Source of the DNA: Bacillota bacterium
GTDB lineage: Bacteria; Bacillota; DSM-12270; Thermacetogeniales; Thermacetogeniaceae
NCBI GenBank assembly: GCA_013177945.1
Contig: JABLXW010000003.1
Coordinates: 1 to 64,000, forward strand
Length of the DNA stretch: 64,000 bases
Reading direction: 5' to 3'
The position numbers and the translations under genes were made by a program. Of this stretch, positions 17,134-26,395 are shown piece by piece. Position 1 is the first letter of the stretch. The number at the start of each line of letters is the position of its first letter. The notes under the pieces are model-generated. The model did no database searches, was not told where the DNA came from, and saw only the letters and a program-made list of their open reading frames with translations.

Positions 17134-18356
17134 GAATTTTGGCTTTCGCCAGGGAGGAAGAGCGCTTGAGAGTTCTGCGAAGTTTTTGTTGGGTCTTGGG
17201 CCTGCCTCTTTTTTTTCTTGTTTTCCCCGGCTGTGCAGTTGCCGCTCCTCCGGCTTTCCCGGAGCCTTCCGGGCTTATATCGGACCAGTTTGACCGGCTC
17301 CGTTTGGAGGATTTGGGAGCCTTCCTCCACCAGGTGGATCAGGAACTCCAGCAGCAGCTTTCCGGGGTGAGTTTGGGCAAAATCCTTGCTTCCATTCGCC
17401 GGGGAAAGCTTGACCTGGATCTTACCGGTTTTTTCAGGGCGCTGCTTGAATTTTTTTTCCGGACGGTTTTGGCCCACGCCGTGCTTTTGGGAAAGCTCCT
17501 GGTCTTGGGGGTGGTTCTCGCCGTTCTGGAGCACCTGCAGGGTGCTTTTGAGCAAAATACGGTGGCCAGGCTGGCGCACGGGGTGGGAATTTTAAGCCTC
17601 CTTACGGTTGCGATCAGCTCTTTTGCGCTGGCCCTCAACACCGGCCGGGAGGCGATCGGCAGCATGGTTGGTTTCATGCACGCCTTGCTTCCCGTGCTGC
17701 TGACTTTGATGGCGGCCCTGGGCAATCTCTCGTCGGTTGCGCTGATGCACCCGGTGATTTTGATTTCCCTGAACCTTTTGGGAACCCTGACCCGGAACAT
17801 CGTTTTCCCCCTGATTTTTTGTGCAGCCGTGCTCGCGATCGTGAGTCATCTTTCCGAGCGCTTTCAGGTCTCCCGGCTGGCCGGGCTTTTCCGGGACGGG
17901 AGCGTTGCCCTGCTCAGCCTTTTCCTGACCATTTTTGTCGGAATCCTGGCGATCCAGGGAGTGGCGGGAGCGGTGACCGATGGGATCGGCCTGCGGACGG
18001 CAAAATTTTTGACCGGGGCCTTCGTTCCGGTGGTAGGGGGGATCTTGTCCGACGCCGTGGAAGCGGTTGCAGGCTGCTCCCTTTTTTTAAAAAACGCGGT
18101 TGGGATCCTGGGCGCGCTCACCCTTCTTTTTCTCTGCGCCTTGCCTGTCATCAAGATCCTTTCCGCGGCTTTCATCTACAGATTGGCGGCGGCGCTGATG
18201 CAGCCCCTGGGTGCGCACCAGTTGGGGGAGTGCCTGCAGATGCTGGGCAGCTATCTCTTTCTCGTTTTTGCTGCGGTGGCGGGGGTGGGACTGATGTTCT
18301 TTGTCGTCCTGACAATAATTGTGGGTTTGGGCAACATGGCGGTGATGCTGAGATAG
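17130..18356 (+). CDS. spoIIIAE: Stage III sporulation protein AE
   Basis: This is a polytopic membrane component of the SpoIIIA channel. A signal-like hydrophobic segment (SFCWVLGLPLFFLVFPGCAVA) is cut short here for length; it is followed by a soluble stretch and then about seven membrane helices. HPVILISLNLLGTLTRNIVF is a conserved family region. TTG 17130 overlaps the spoIIIAD stop as TTGA. The length of 408 residues is normal. Confidence 0.92.
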   Translation: MRILAFAREEERLRVLRSFCWVLGLPLFFLVFPGCAVAAPPAFPEPSGLISDQFDRLRLEDLGAFLHQVDQELQQQLSGVSLGKILASIRRGKLDLDLTGFFRALLEFFFRTVLAHAVLLGKLLVLGVVLAVLEHLQGAFEQNTVARLAHGVGILSLLTVAISSFALALNTGREAIGSMVGFMHALLPVLLTLMAALGNLSSVALMHPVILISLNLLGTLTRNIVFPLIFCAAVLAIVSHLSERFQVSRLAGLFRDGSVALLSLFLTIFVGILAIQGVAGAVTDGIGLRTAKFLTGAFVPVVGGILSDAVEAVAGCSLFLKNAVGILGALTLLFLCALPVIKILSAAFIYRLAAALMQPLGAHQLGECLQMLGSYLFLVFAAVAGVGLMFFVVLTIIVGLGNMAVMLR

Positions 18357-18365
18357 CCTGAGCAG

Positions 18366-19019
18366 GTGATCGGAATGGAGACGGTTCGTTTAATTGTAAA
18401 AAACCTGGTCTACCTGGTCCTGCTTGCTGCTTTTTTGGAAATGCTTCTTCCCCTGAAGGGCTCCCGCAGGTACATCCAGGTGGTGCTGGGGCTTTTCATC
18501 CTGGCTTTAATTCTCAATCCTGTGGTTGCCCTTTTTCGCCAGGCTCCCCTCCTGAATCTCGACCTCTCCCGGGAAGCGGAGGAGGGAAGGGGCGAGGTCC
18601 GCTCCATTCTGGCCCAGGGGGAAGAGTTGCGGCAGGCCGCGGTGGAGCAGGCCCGGGCTGCCTCCATCAAGCGCCTTGAAGAGCAGGTGGCGGTCCTGGC
18701 CCGCCTTGTTCCCGGCGTGGAAGAGGCGGAGGTCAGGGTGGAGCCGGGCCCTCCTTCTTCCCTCCAGTCTCCGGAAGCAATCGCGCGTATTCACGTTAAA
18801 ATTAGGGTGGGCCAGAAGGGAAAAGGCGGGGAACTCCCAGCTCCTGTGGAAAAAATCCGGATTGGAAAGGGGGCAGGGCAGGAAGCGCAAAGCGTTCGGA
18901 GCAGCCGGGTTCTTTCGGAGGAGGAAAGGAAACTCCTTTCCCGGGTCCAGGAAACTGTAGCCTCCCTGTTCGGTTTGCGGCCTGAACAGGTGGTTGTTCA
19001 TTTAGAATCTCGAGGGTAG
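18366..19019 (+). CDS. spoIIIAF: Stage III sporulation protein AF
   Basis: Two N-terminal membrane helices (LVYLVLLAAFLEMLLP and YIQVVLGLFILALILNPVV) precede a coiled region and a small ring-building-motif domain ending VQETVASLFGLRPEQVVVHLE. This layout matches SpoIIIAF, which has the same fold class as type III secretion ring proteins. GTG 18366 or ATG 18375 may be used. Confidence 0.9.
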   Translation: MIGMETVRLIVKNLVYLVLLAAFLEMLLPLKGSRRYIQVVLGLFILALILNPVVALFRQAPLLNLDLSREAEEGRGEVRSILAQGEELRQAAVEQARAASIKRLEEQVAVLARLVPGVEEAEVRVEPGPPSSLQSPEAIARIHVKIRVGQKGKGGELPAPVEKIRIGKGAGQEAQSVRSSRVLSEEERKLLSRVQETVASLFGLRPEQVVVHLESRG

Positions 19020-19021
19020 GG

Positions 19022-19675
19022 GTGGATGGAATGCCAGCTTTGAGGCCTGATTTAAAGGACGTTTTTGAGAAGTGGCGGGAGCAGGTGAAGGAAAAGAAAG
19101 ACTGGCCGGGTTTTCGATCTCCCCAGATGTGGCGGCTCCTTCTTTTGCTCGGAGCGGGGATCTTCCTCCTGGTTTCCGCGGGGTCCTGGGTTCAGCCCCG
19201 GCAGACAACTTCCGCGCGGGAGCCCTCCCGTTCCTCCCAGAGGGAGTCGGCCCCGGAGGGGGGTTTGGCATCTGCGGAAAGGGATCTGGAAGCGAGGCTT
19301 GAGGAGATTCTGGGCGCTGTGGCCGGGGCGGGGAAGGTTCAGGTCACCGTAACCTTGGCTGCCGGCCCGGAATACGTTTATGCAAAAAACACCTCCCAGG
19401 AGAAGAGGACAATTTCAGAAAAAGACCAGGCTGGAGGCACCCGGACGACCACCGAGGCCAACGAGCAGGGCAGCCTTGTGCTTGTTCAGGAGGTGAGCGG
19501 CGGAAGGGAGGAACCGGTGCTGATCAAGGCAACGCGCCCGGAAATTGCCGGGATCCTGGTTCTCGCCGAAGGAGCCAGGAATGCCGAACTGCGCGAAAAA
19601 CTGGTTCAGGCGGTGGCAACGGTGCTTGCCGTTCCCCCCCATAAAGTAACGGTACTGCCCAAAGAAAGCTGGTGA
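19022..19675 (+). CDS. spoIIIAG: Stage III sporulation protein AG
   Basis: SpoIIIAG forms the large ring of the channel in the intermembrane space. The protein has one transmembrane segment (MWRLLLLLGAGIFLLVSAGS), a linker, then a ring-building domain: ERDLEARLEEILGAVAGAG, VTVTLAAGPEYVYAKN and a C-terminal VQAVATVLAVPPHKVTVLP. A hydrophilic insert between the strands carries EKRTISEKDQAGGTRTTTE, as in other SpoIIIAG proteins. GTG 19022 is used; ATG 19031 is possible. Confidence 0.93.
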   Translation: MDGMPALRPDLKDVFEKWREQVKEKKDWPGFRSPQMWRLLLLLGAGIFLLVSAGSWVQPRQTTSAREPSRSSQRESAPEGGLASAERDLEARLEEILGAVAGAGKVQVTVTLAAGPEYVYAKNTSQEKRTISEKDQAGGTRTTTEANEQGSLVLVQEVSGGREEPVLIKATRPEIAGILVLAEGARNAELREKLVQAVATVLAVPPHKVTVLPKESW

Positions 19676-19679
19676 GAAG

Positions 19680-20252
19680 ATGGTTTCTGTATTCGTGGAA
19701 AAAAAGGTGCTGCTGCTTGGTGTACTTCTGATTTTTCTGGCCGGATTTCTCTTTTGCCAGGCAAGGTCCAGCTCTCAGAGCCACTTTGCGGTGAGCCAAC
19801 GGGAAAAGGGAAAGCCTTCGTTGACCTCCCCCGTGGAGGTCCAGGTTGCCCGGCCCCGGGAAGTATCCGGAGGGCAGCCGGGCGGCTCCTCTCAACCCGA
19901 CAGGCAGGAGTTCTTTGTGGAATGCCGCCTTGCCCGGGATCGCATTCGCAGCCAGCAGATCGAGCTTTACCAGGAGGTTGCCAGCAATCCTGCTTCGAGT
20001 GCGGAAGTGCGCGACCGGGCGCAGCGCGAATTGATGAAGCTTACTGAAAACATGGGAAAGGAAACGGAGCTTGAAAAGCTGATCGTGGCGCGGGGGTTTA
20101 AGGATGCCGTCGTCCTGATCCAGCCGAGGTCCGCTACCGTGATTGTGCAAACACGATCTCTCTCCCCCTCCGAGGTGAACAAGATTACAGACCTTGTTGC
20201 CAGGACAACAGAGATCGACCCTGAAAATATCACCATCATTCCGAAACCCTGA
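19680..20252 (+). CDS. spoIIIAH: Stage III sporulation protein AH
   Basis: SpoIIIAH pairs with forespore SpoIIQ to bridge the two membranes around the forespore. An N-terminal membrane helix (VLLLGVLLIFLAGFLF) is followed by a Ser/Pro-rich linker and the ring-building domain (EVRDRAQRELMKLTENMGKE, then LIVARGFKDAVVLIQPRSA). No spoIIQ is in the window, as expected for a distant gene. It ends the operon, with a 117-base gap and a new promoter after it. Confidence 0.94.
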   Translation: MVSVFVEKKVLLLGVLLIFLAGFLFCQARSSSQSHFAVSQREKGKPSLTSPVEVQVARPREVSGGQPGGSSQPDRQEFFVECRLARDRIRSQQIELYQEVASNPASSAEVRDRAQRELMKLTENMGKETELEKLIVARGFKDAVVLIQPRSATVIVQTRSLSPSEVNKITDLVARTTEIDPENITIIPKP

Positions 20253-20288
20253 AGAAGCCCCGAATATTGTATACAGTCCCTGTTCGGG

Positions 20289-20317
20289 TTGAAAAAATGG
20301 TTAAATCAAGATATAAT
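20289..20317 (+). promoter_or_regulatory. Sigma-A promoter of the carboxylase operon
   Basis: TTGAAA (20289-20294) and TATAAT (20312-20317) are separated by exactly 17 bases, near-consensus for vegetative sigma-A. Between it and the gene lies a hairpin, CGGTT-TTTT-AACCG, at about 20346-20360 in the untranslated leader. Confidence 0.85.
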
Positions 20318-20408
20318 TAACTTCAATACGCAACTGGCTTGGGAAACGGTTTTTTAACCGGATTTCTTTATGTTTATGGTTCTATTAAAGGATGAGGGGG
20401 AGCCGGTA

Positions 20409-22358
20409 GTGAAGAGGCCGAGGATTACTGACACAACTCTGCGGGATGCGCATCAAAGTCTCTGGGCGACCCGGATGCGAACGGAGGATATGGTCCCCAT
20501 TTTAGAAGAAATTGATAAAGTGGGCTATTTCTCACTTGAGATGTGGGGGGGAGCCACCTTCGATGTCTGTATCCGCTACCTTAATGAAGACCCGTGGGAG
20601 CGGATCAGGATCATCAAAAAGCACGTAAGGCAGACGCCCCTTCAAATGCTGCTCCGGGGTCAGAATGTGGTGGGGTACGCCAACTACCCCGATGATGTAG
20701 TGGAAGCCTTTGTAGATAAGGCAGCCGAATGCGGGATTGATATTTTCCGGGTTTTCGACGCCTTGAACGACGTCCGGAACCTTGAGGTCCCCATGCGGGC
20801 CGTGAAGAAAACGGGCAAGCACCTGCAGGCCTGTGTTGTTTATACCCTGAGCCCGGTTCACACCTACGAGCACTATCTGGAGACGGCCCTCCGCCTCCAG
20901 GACATGGGCGCCGACTCTATCTGCATCAAGGATATGGCAGGAATGATTTCTCCCTATGCAGCATACGATCTGGTTTCCCTGTTTAAGGAAAAGCTGGGCG
21001 TACCCATCCAGCTCCATACCCACTACATCGGCGGGATGGCAATTGGGGCCTGCCTGAAGGCTGTGGAGGCAGGGGTTGATGTTTTTGACGCCTGCTCCGG
21101 CCCCCTTGCCTTTGGCTCTTCGCAGCCGCCGGTAGAGACCCTTGTACGCGCCCTCCAGGGAACGCCCTGGGACACCGGGCTGGACCTCCACCACCTCTTT
21201 GAAATTGCCAACTACTGGGAAGAACTGCGGCGCCGGCGCGGCTTTGAGCGCGGCGTGACCCGGATCAACGATATGAAAGTTTTCGATCACCAGGTGCCGG
21301 GGGGGATGATCACAAACCTTGTCATCCAGCTGGAAGAGCAGAAGGCTCTTCACCGGATGAACGAGGTGCTGGAAGAAATCCCCCGGGTGCGGGCCGAACT
21401 CGGTTATCCACCCCTTGTTACTCCCACAAGTCAGGTGGTGGGAATCCAGGCGGTGCTCAATGTTCTCCTGGGTGAGCGGTATAAAATGGTGCCGCAGGAG
21501 GTGAAGGACTACGTCCGGGGCTTCTACGGGAGGCCGCCGGCGCCGATTGACGAAAATATCAAACGCTTGATCATCGGGGATGAGGAGCCCATCACCTGCC
21601 GGCCTGCCGATCTTTTAGAGCCCAGGCTTGAAAAAGCAAGGGAAGAGATCAAAGAGTTGGCGGAATCGGAGGAAGACTACATCACCTATGCCCTTTTTCC
21701 TCAGGTTGCCAGGAAATTCTTCGAGTACCGGAGGAAGGTGCGAAATGGCGAAATCCAGCCTGTTGCCGAAGAGGAAAAGAAGGAGGCGCCCCGGGCGGAG
21801 GGAGCACCAGAAAAAGGAAAGGGTGTAGCTCCGCCTGCTAAAACCGAAACCCCGAGGGCTGCCAGGGAGGATGGAGTAATGAATATTGAAGATGTGAAGG
21901 AGTTTATCAGGCTGATTCACGAAACGGATATCAACGAACTCCATGTGGAAACGGCTTCCATGAAGGTAAACATCCGTAAAGGGTTTTTTAAGGAAGCTCC
22001 AGTCTTCGGCGCGTTCGGATCAGACCGGCCGGCTGCTGCTAACACCGCTCAGGAGGAAAAGGGCGCGGTAGGTCTGCTCCCGGCTCCGGAGCCTGATAAG
22101 GGGCGGCCGGCAAACCTGGTCGAGGTTGCGGCTCCCATGGTCGGTACTTTTTACCGGGCACCTGCTCCAGATGCCCCGCCTTTTGTCGAGGTCGGATCCA
22201 AAGTCCGCAAGGGGGATACTCTGTGCATTATTGAAGCAATGAAGCTCATGAACGAGATCGAGGCGGAGTGCGCGGGGGAAATCGTGGAAATCCTCGTTGA
22301 AAATGCCCAGCCTGTGGAATTCGGCCAGGTTCTCTTCCTCATTGCCCCCGAAGAATAG
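20409..22358 (+). CDS. Carboxyltransferase (5S/PycB type) fused to AccB-type biotin carrier
   Basis: The first 450 residues are a carboxyltransferase domain of the pyruvate carboxylase B / oxaloacetate decarboxylase alpha / transcarboxylase 5S family: [12 protein letters not shown], the catalytic-lysine phrase SICIKDMAG and metal ligands in LHTHYIGG. A charged Ala/Pro/Glu linker follows, then a complete AccB-like protein beginning [18 protein letters not shown], with the AccB thumb ([15 protein letters not shown]) and biotin lysine in [12 protein letters not shown] 20409 is chosen for its GAGGGGGAG ribosome site; ATG 20370 is upstream in frame. It should carboxylate pyruvate to oxaloacetate together with the next gene's biotin carboxylase. 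An internal ATG at 21879 has its own ribosome site. Confidence 0.85.
   Translation: MKRPRITDTTLRDAHQSLWATRMRTEDMVPILEEIDKVGYFSLEMWGGATFDVCIRYLNEDPWERIRIIKKHVRQTPLQMLLRGQNVVGYANYPDDVVEAFVDKAAECGIDIFRVFDALNDVRNLEVPMRAVKKTGKHLQACVVYTLSPVHTYEHYLETALRLQDMGADSICIKDMAGMISPYAAYDLVSLFKEKLGVPIQLHTHYIGGMAIGACLKAVEAGVDVFDACSGPLAFGSSQPPVETLVRALQGTPWDTGLDLHHLFEIANYWEELRRRRGFERGVTRINDMKVFDHQVPGGMITNLVIQLEEQKALHRMNEVLEEIPRVRAELGYPPLVTPTSQVVGIQAVLNVLLGERYKMVPQEVKDYVRGFYGRPPAPIDENIKRLIIGDEEPITCRPADLLEPRLEKAREEIKELAESEEDYITYALFPQVARKFFEYRRKVRNGEIQPVAEEEKKEAPRAEGAPEKGKGVAPPAKTETPRAAREDGVMNIEDVKEFIRLIHETDINELHVETASMKVNIRKGFFKEAPVFGAFGSDRPAAANTAQEEKGAVGLLPAPEPDKGRPANLVEVAAPMVGTFYRAPAPDAPPFVEVGSKVRKGDTLCIIEAMKLMNEIEAECAGEIVEILVENAQPVEFGQVLFLIAPEE
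21865..21881 (+). promoter_or_regulatory. Internal ribosome site and in-frame ATG at the AccB-like domain
   Basis: GGGAGG at 21865-21870 lies eight bases before ATG 21879, which is in frame with the long gene and begins exactly at the AccB-like N-terminus. Translation from it would give a free carrier protein of 159 residues. Use of this start is an inference. Confidence 0.5.
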
Positions 22359-22382
22359 GGAAAGGCTTTGTTTTTCCAGGCG

Positions 22383-22407
22383 CCGCATGTATTTGCAGGA
22401 CATGCGG
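22383..22407 (+). terminator. Hairpin between carrier fusion and accC
   Basis: CCGCATGT (22383-22390) and ACATGCGG (22400-22407) form a perfect eight-pair stem with a nine-base loop, followed by a moderately T-rich stretch. It could be a weak terminator or a processing hairpin that lowers accC expression. No separate promoter for accC was seen. Confidence 0.5.
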
Positions 22408-22435
22408 TCTTACTTTATTCTGGGGAGGTTTTTCT

Positions 22436-23776
22436 GTGTTTAAAAAGATCCTCGTGGCAAACCGGGGGGAAATTGCCGTTCGGATCATCCGGACCTGCCG
22501 CGAAATGGGAATAAAAACAGTTGCCGTATACTCAGAAGCGGACCGGGACTCCCTTCATGTAAAAATGGCCGATGAAGCGGTTTGCATCGGAGCACCCCCT
22601 CCGAACCGGAGCTACTTGAATATCCCCAATATCATCAGTGCCGCCGAAGTTAAAGGGGCCGAGGCGATTCACCCCGGCTACGGCTTCCTTGCCGAAAACC
22701 CGTACTTTGCGGAAATCTGCGAGACGTGCGGGATCAAGTTTATCGGCCCCCCTGCCTCGGCAATTGAAGAAATGGGGGCAAAGGCACGCGCCCGGGAGCT
22801 TATGGCAAAGGCCGGTGTGCCGGTTGTGCCCGGTTCTCCTGGCTTGCTTACAAAAGATGATGAAATTGCCGAGATCGCCGAGGCCATCGGATATCCCGTC
22901 ATCATCAAGGCATCTGCCGGCGGGGGCGGCCGGGGGATGCGGATTGCCCAGAACCGCGCGGAGCTGGAAAAATCGGTCAGCACGGCGCGGACCGAGGCAG
23001 AAGCAGCCTTCGGAGACGGCGGGATTTATCTGGAAAAGTACATTGTGGAGCCGCGGCATGTGGAAATCCAGGTTTTAGCAGATCAGTACGGAAATGTAGT
23101 CCATCTGGGGGAAAGGGACTGCTCCATTCAGAGACGGCACCAGAAGCTGGTGGAAGAGACTCCCTGTCCGGCACTGACTCCGGCGCTCCGGGAGGAAATG
23201 GGGGCTGCCGCAGTGAGGGCTGCCAGGGCCGTAAACTACGTCGGGGCGGGAACTGTCGAGTTTCTGCTGGATAAACAGGGCAACTACTATTTTATCGAGA
23301 TGAACACAAGGCTTCAGGTGGAGCATCCCGTCACAGAGTGGGTCACCGGGATAGATATCGTTGCCGAGATGATCCGGATCGCCGCAGGTGAGCCCCTGGG
23401 CTACCGGCAGGAGGACATTAAGTTTTCGGGGGCGGCGCTCGAGTGCCGGATCAATGCCGAAGATCCTGAGCTGGATTTCCGCCCCTGCCCCGGGGTTATT
23501 ACTGCCTACCTTCCTCCGGGAGGGTTTGGAGTGCGGGTTGACAGCGGGGTTTACCCGGGCTGCCGGATCCCGCCTTATTACGATTCTCTCATTGCGAAAT
23601 TGATCACCTGGGGAAAAGACCGCAGCGAGGCGATCAGACGGATGCGGCGGGCTTTAAGGGAGTTTGAAATTGAAGGTGTTGCCACAACGATCCCCTTTTT
23701 GCAACGGATTATGGATAACGCCTTTTTCCAGCGCGGTGAAACATATACGAACTTCATCCAGCGCCGCCTGACCTGA
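22436..23776 (+). CDS. accC: Biotin carboxylase
   Basis: The enzyme carboxylates the biotin of the carrier protein using ATP and bicarbonate. It has the N-terminal [21 protein letters not shown], the ATP-grasp glycine loop [14 protein letters not shown] and the catalytic [14 protein letters not shown]. At 446 residues it is the short AccC form without further domains. GTG 22436 follows GGGGAGG. With the upstream fusion it could form a two-subunit pyruvate carboxylase; if free AccB is also made it could serve acetyl-CoA carboxylase too. Confidence 0.95.
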   Translation: MFKKILVANRGEIAVRIIRTCREMGIKTVAVYSEADRDSLHVKMADEAVCIGAPPPNRSYLNIPNIISAAEVKGAEAIHPGYGFLAENPYFAEICETCGIKFIGPPASAIEEMGAKARARELMAKAGVPVVPGSPGLLTKDDEIAEIAEAIGYPVIIKASAGGGGRGMRIAQNRAELEKSVSTARTEAEAAFGDGGIYLEKYIVEPRHVEIQVLADQYGNVVHLGERDCSIQRRHQKLVEETPCPALTPALREEMGAAAVRAARAVNYVGAGTVEFLLDKQGNYYFIEMNTRLQVEHPVTEWVTGIDIVAEMIRIAAGEPLGYRQEDIKFSGAALECRINAEDPELDFRPCPGVITAYLPPGGFGVRVDSGVYPGCRIPPYYDSLIAKLITWGKDRSEAIRRMRRALREFEIEGVATTIPFLQRIMDNAFFQRGETYTNFIQRRLT

Positions 23777-23789
23777 GGCGAGGTTTTCC

Positions 23790-23817
23790 TTGCAATTGCG
23801 CCCCTGCCTGGTATAAT
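23790..23817 (+). promoter_or_regulatory. Sigma-A promoter before the Asp23 gene
   Basis: TTGCAA (23790-23795) and TATAAT (23812-23817) with a 16-base spacer lie between accC and the Asp23 gene, 36 bases before its ATG. Confidence 0.7.
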
Positions 23818-23852
23818 GGTTTTGGGGAATTTTCAAAAGGGGGTAGTCAGGA

Positions 23853-24248
23853 ATGGTTGATGGTAAAGTTGAGGAAACAAGCCGCACCACCTCTTTAGGG
23901 GCAATCCGGATCGCCAACGAGGTTGTCGCGGTGATTGCCGGTTTGGCGGCAACTGAGATCGAGGGAATTGCGGGAATGAGCGGCGGGATCGCCGGCGGGA
24001 TTGCAGAAATGCTCGGCAGGCGCAACCTCGCGCGCGGAGTCAAGGTTGAGGTGGGGGAGCGGGAGGCGGCGGTAGACCTTTTTGTGATTGTGGAATTTGG
24101 GGTGCGCATCCCCGATGTTGCCGTGAGGGTTCAGGAAAATGTGAAGCAGGCCATTGAGAGCATGACGGGGCTCACCGTGGTTGAGGTCAACGTCCACGTC
24201 CAGGGAGTACACTTTCAGGAAGCCCAGGAAGAGCAGCGCGTGAAATAG
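23853..24248 (+). CDS. Asp23/Gls24 family envelope stress protein
   Basis: Small Asp23 proteins polymerise beside the membrane, anchored by AmaP. The family phrase GAIRIANEVVAVIAGLAATEIEGIAG is present in the N-terminal part (split here around residue 18-43), followed by VDLFVIVEFGVRIPDVA and SMTGLTVVEVNVHVQGV. ATG 23853 has an AAAGGGGG site. The next gene encodes an AmaP-like anchor, so the two probably work together. Confidence 0.93.
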   Translation: MVDGKVEETSRTTSLGAIRIANEVVAVIAGLAATEIEGIAGMSGGIAGGIAEMLGRRNLARGVKVEVGEREAAVDLFVIVEFGVRIPDVAVRVQENVKQAIESMTGLTVVEVNVHVQGVHFQEAQEEQRVK

Positions 24249-24279
24249 GAAGCCTGCGAAAGGAGTTTTCGAGCACTTG

Positions 24280-24816
24280 ATGCGCCTACCTTACCGTTTC
24301 CTCCTTGTGGTTTATTCGCTGATCATGATCATTCTGGCAGGTTTTGCGATTTCTCTCGCGCTGGGGTGGACGGAGCCGTTTTACTTTTTGCCTGGCTTTT
24401 TTACTGTACCGGCAAACCGCTGGGGAGTAGGGATTGTCAGTTTCTTTCTTCTTCTCATGGCATTCCAGCTTCTCCTTGTCGTGCTCAGGGGGCAGAGGGA
24501 ACATGAGATCACCGTCCAGGAAACGGGGCTCGGAAGAATAGAAATTGCGGCCCCGGCCCTCGAGAATTTGATCCGCAGGGCTGCCCGCCAGATCCGGGAT
24601 GTGCGTGAAGTCAAGCCGGTTCTGCGCTACAGCCGGGATGGTCTTGCGGTTTTTCTTAATTTAAACGTCAACCCGGAGGCAAACCTTCCGGCTGTTTCCC
24701 AAACGGTTCAGCAGGTGATTCAGGACTACCTGGAGGAGAAAGCGGGGATCCGGGTGCTCCAGGTCCGGGTACGGATCGGAAGCGTTTCCCTGGAGCAGCG
24801 GGCACGTGTGGAGTAG
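24280..24816 (+). CDS. amaP: AmaP-like membrane anchor for Asp23
   Basis: Two membrane helices at the N-terminus (FLLVVYSLIMIILAGFAISL and VGIVSFFLLLMAFQLLLVVL) precede a soluble domain ending LQVRVRIGSVS. AmaP (alkaline shock protein anchoring protein) has exactly this layout and position. ATG 24280 is one codon after TTG 24277. Confidence 0.85.
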   Translation: MRLPYRFLLVVYSLIMIILAGFAISLALGWTEPFYFLPGFFTVPANRWGVGIVSFFLLLMAFQLLLVVLRGQREHEITVQETGLGRIEIAAPALENLIRRAARQIRDVREVKPVLRYSRDGLAVFLNLNVNPEANLPAVSQTVQQVIQDYLEEKAGIRVLQVRVRIGSVSLEQRARVE

Positions 24817-24847
24817 GCTCGTGAGACGGAAAGAAGGGGAGCCTTTG

Positions 24848-25081
24848 ATGTGGGGTGGAAGGCCTTTACGAGAAATCTTCGAGGATCTGCTTGAAAGACA
24901 CCGGGGAAAGGTGCTGGGAGTCGTCCTGGGCCTCGCGGTGGGGCTTTTGATCATTCTTTTCGGTTTCTGGAAAACTGTCTTTGTGCTGCTCTGTGTTTTA
25001 ATCGGCTATTTTTTGGGAAGGCGGTTTGATGAGGGAGGCGGTCCCGGAGAGTGGTGGGAGCGCATCTTCCGGGAGCGGTGA
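24848..25081 (+). CDS. DUF2273 small membrane protein
   Basis: ATG 24848 with AAGGGGA seven bases upstream gives a 77-residue protein: an amphipathic start, REIFEDLLERHRGKVLG, then two close membrane helices (VVLGLAVGLLIILFGFWK and VFVLLCVLIGYFLG). DUF2273 proteins accompany Asp23 and AmaP in Firmicutes. Its function is unknown, presumably in the same envelope assembly. Confidence 0.82.
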   Translation: MWGGRPLREIFEDLLERHRGKVLGVVLGLAVGLLIILFGFWKTVFVLLCVLIGYFLGRRFDEGGGPGEWWERIFRER

Positions 25082-25121
25082 TATTGGGGGGCCCAAAGCA
25101 AGGCGTCAGGAGGGTTCAGGA

Positions 25122-25541
25122 TTGGGAAGGCGGCGGGCCAGAGAAGTTGCTCTCCAGGTCTTGTTTCAGGTTGATGTTGGAAAAGTCAGACCCGAAAAGG
25201 CGCTGATTTTTACTTTCAATGAATTCCAGATTACGGGGGAAACGGCCGCATACGCGCGGGCCCTCGTGGAGGGAGCGCTGGCGCATCTTGAGGAAATTGA
25301 TAGTTTGCTCAAAAAGTACGCCACCGATTGGGATTTACCGCGCATGGCCAATGTGGACCGGAATATTTTGAGGCTGGCTCTTTTTGAAATGCTTTACTGC
25401 CGCGAAGTTCCTGTAAATGTTGCCATTGACGAGGCTCTCGAGCTTGCAAAAACCTTCAGCACCGATGATGCCCCCAGGTTTATCAACGGTATTCTGGGGC
25501 GCATCGCCAGAGAATCTTTCTGTAAGGAAAGAACGGAATGA
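25122..25541 (+). CDS. nusB: Transcription antitermination factor NusB
   Basis: NusB binds boxA RNA with NusE in rRNA antitermination. TTG 25122 is chosen for AGGAGGG seven bases upstream; it yields 139 residues starting at the family's basic RRRAREVALQVLFQ. ANVDRNILRLALFEMLY and VAIDEALELAKTFSTDD are hallmark stretches. The frame is open further upstream, overlapping the previous gene, but that part lacks similarity. Confidence 0.95.
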   Translation: MGRRRAREVALQVLFQVDVGKVRPEKALIFTFNEFQITGETAAYARALVEGALAHLEEIDSLLKKYATDWDLPRMANVDRNILRLALFEMLYCREVPVNVAIDEALELAKTFSTDDAPRFINGILGRIARESFCKERTE

Positions 25542-26395
25542 ACGACTTTCCGGTTGTGGCGAAGACCGAGTTGGGGCCAGGCATTAAAAAAATAGTTGTA
25601 AAGGCACCGCTCCTGGCGGCCAGGGCCGGGCCAGGGCAGTTTGTAATCCTTCGGCTTGACCCTCGGGGAGAGCGGATTCCCCTAACGATCTCCGATTTTG
25701 ACCGTGCGGAGGGTACAATCACCCTGATTTTTCAAGAAGTGGGGTTCACCACCAGACAGCTGGGTTCCCTCCAGGTGGGGGACGTAATCCGGGATCTGGC
25801 GGGCCCCCTGGGCAAACCCGCAAGGCTTGATTATTACGGAGTTGTTTTGTGCGTTGGCGGAGGGGTTGGAGCGGCTCCCCTTTACCCCATTGCGCGCGCC
25901 CTGGCCGGCTGCGGGAACCGGGTGGTTGGAGTGATTGGGGCGCGCTCCAGCCGGTTTCTCATTTTAAAGAAAGAGATGGAGGGGTTTTGCAAGCCCTTAA
26001 TCATAACAACCGACGACGGGAGCGAGGGAATCCGGGGACCTATGACCGAAGGGGTCAAGAGGTACCTGGAGCAGCATCAACCGCCCCGGTACTGTGTCTG
26101 CATCGGCCCTCCCCAGATGATGGAGGCTGTTTGCCGTCTTACCGCTTGCTACCAGATTAAAACCGCCGTCAGCCTGAATCCGATTATGGTAGATGGAACC
26201 GGGATGTGTGGAGCATGCCGGGTACTGGTTGGCGGCGAGGTAAAATTTGCCTGTGTGGAAGGGCCCGAGTTTGACGGCCACCTGGTGGATTGGGATTTGC
26301 TCAAAGCCCGGCTTCAGGTGTACCGGCATGAAGAAAGGGCAGCCGACTCCCTGTTTTCGCGCGGATTTCAGGGCAGGGGGATGTGCCGCAGATGA
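25538..26395 (+). CDS. nfnA: NfnA-type ferredoxin:NADP oxidoreductase small subunit
   Basis: This FAD- and NAD-binding protein has a ferredoxin-reductase fold: PGQFVILRL and ERIPLTISDFD for FAD, VGGGVGAAPLYPIARAL for the dinucleotide. The C-terminal [2Fe-2S] motif is DGTGMCGACRV with a further Cys in KFACVEGPEFDGH. In NfnA the Asp of this motif is a cluster ligand. With NfnB it couples NADH and ferredoxin oxidation to NADP reduction, or the reverse. PyrK and sulfide dehydrogenase subunits share this fold; the partner gene supports Nfn. It starts as ATGA over the nusB stop. Confidence 0.85.
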   Translation: MNDFPVVAKTELGPGIKKIVVKAPLLAARAGPGQFVILRLDPRGERIPLTISDFDRAEGTITLIFQEVGFTTRQLGSLQVGDVIRDLAGPLGKPARLDYYGVVLCVGGGVGAAPLYPIARALAGCGNRVVGVIGARSSRFLILKKEMEGFCKPLIITTDDGSEGIRGPMTEGVKRYLEQHQPPRYCVCIGPPQMMEAVCRLTACYQIKTAVSLNPIMVDGTGMCGACRVLVGGEVKFACVEGPEFDGHLVDWDLLKARLQVYRHEERAADSLFSRGFQGRGMCRR

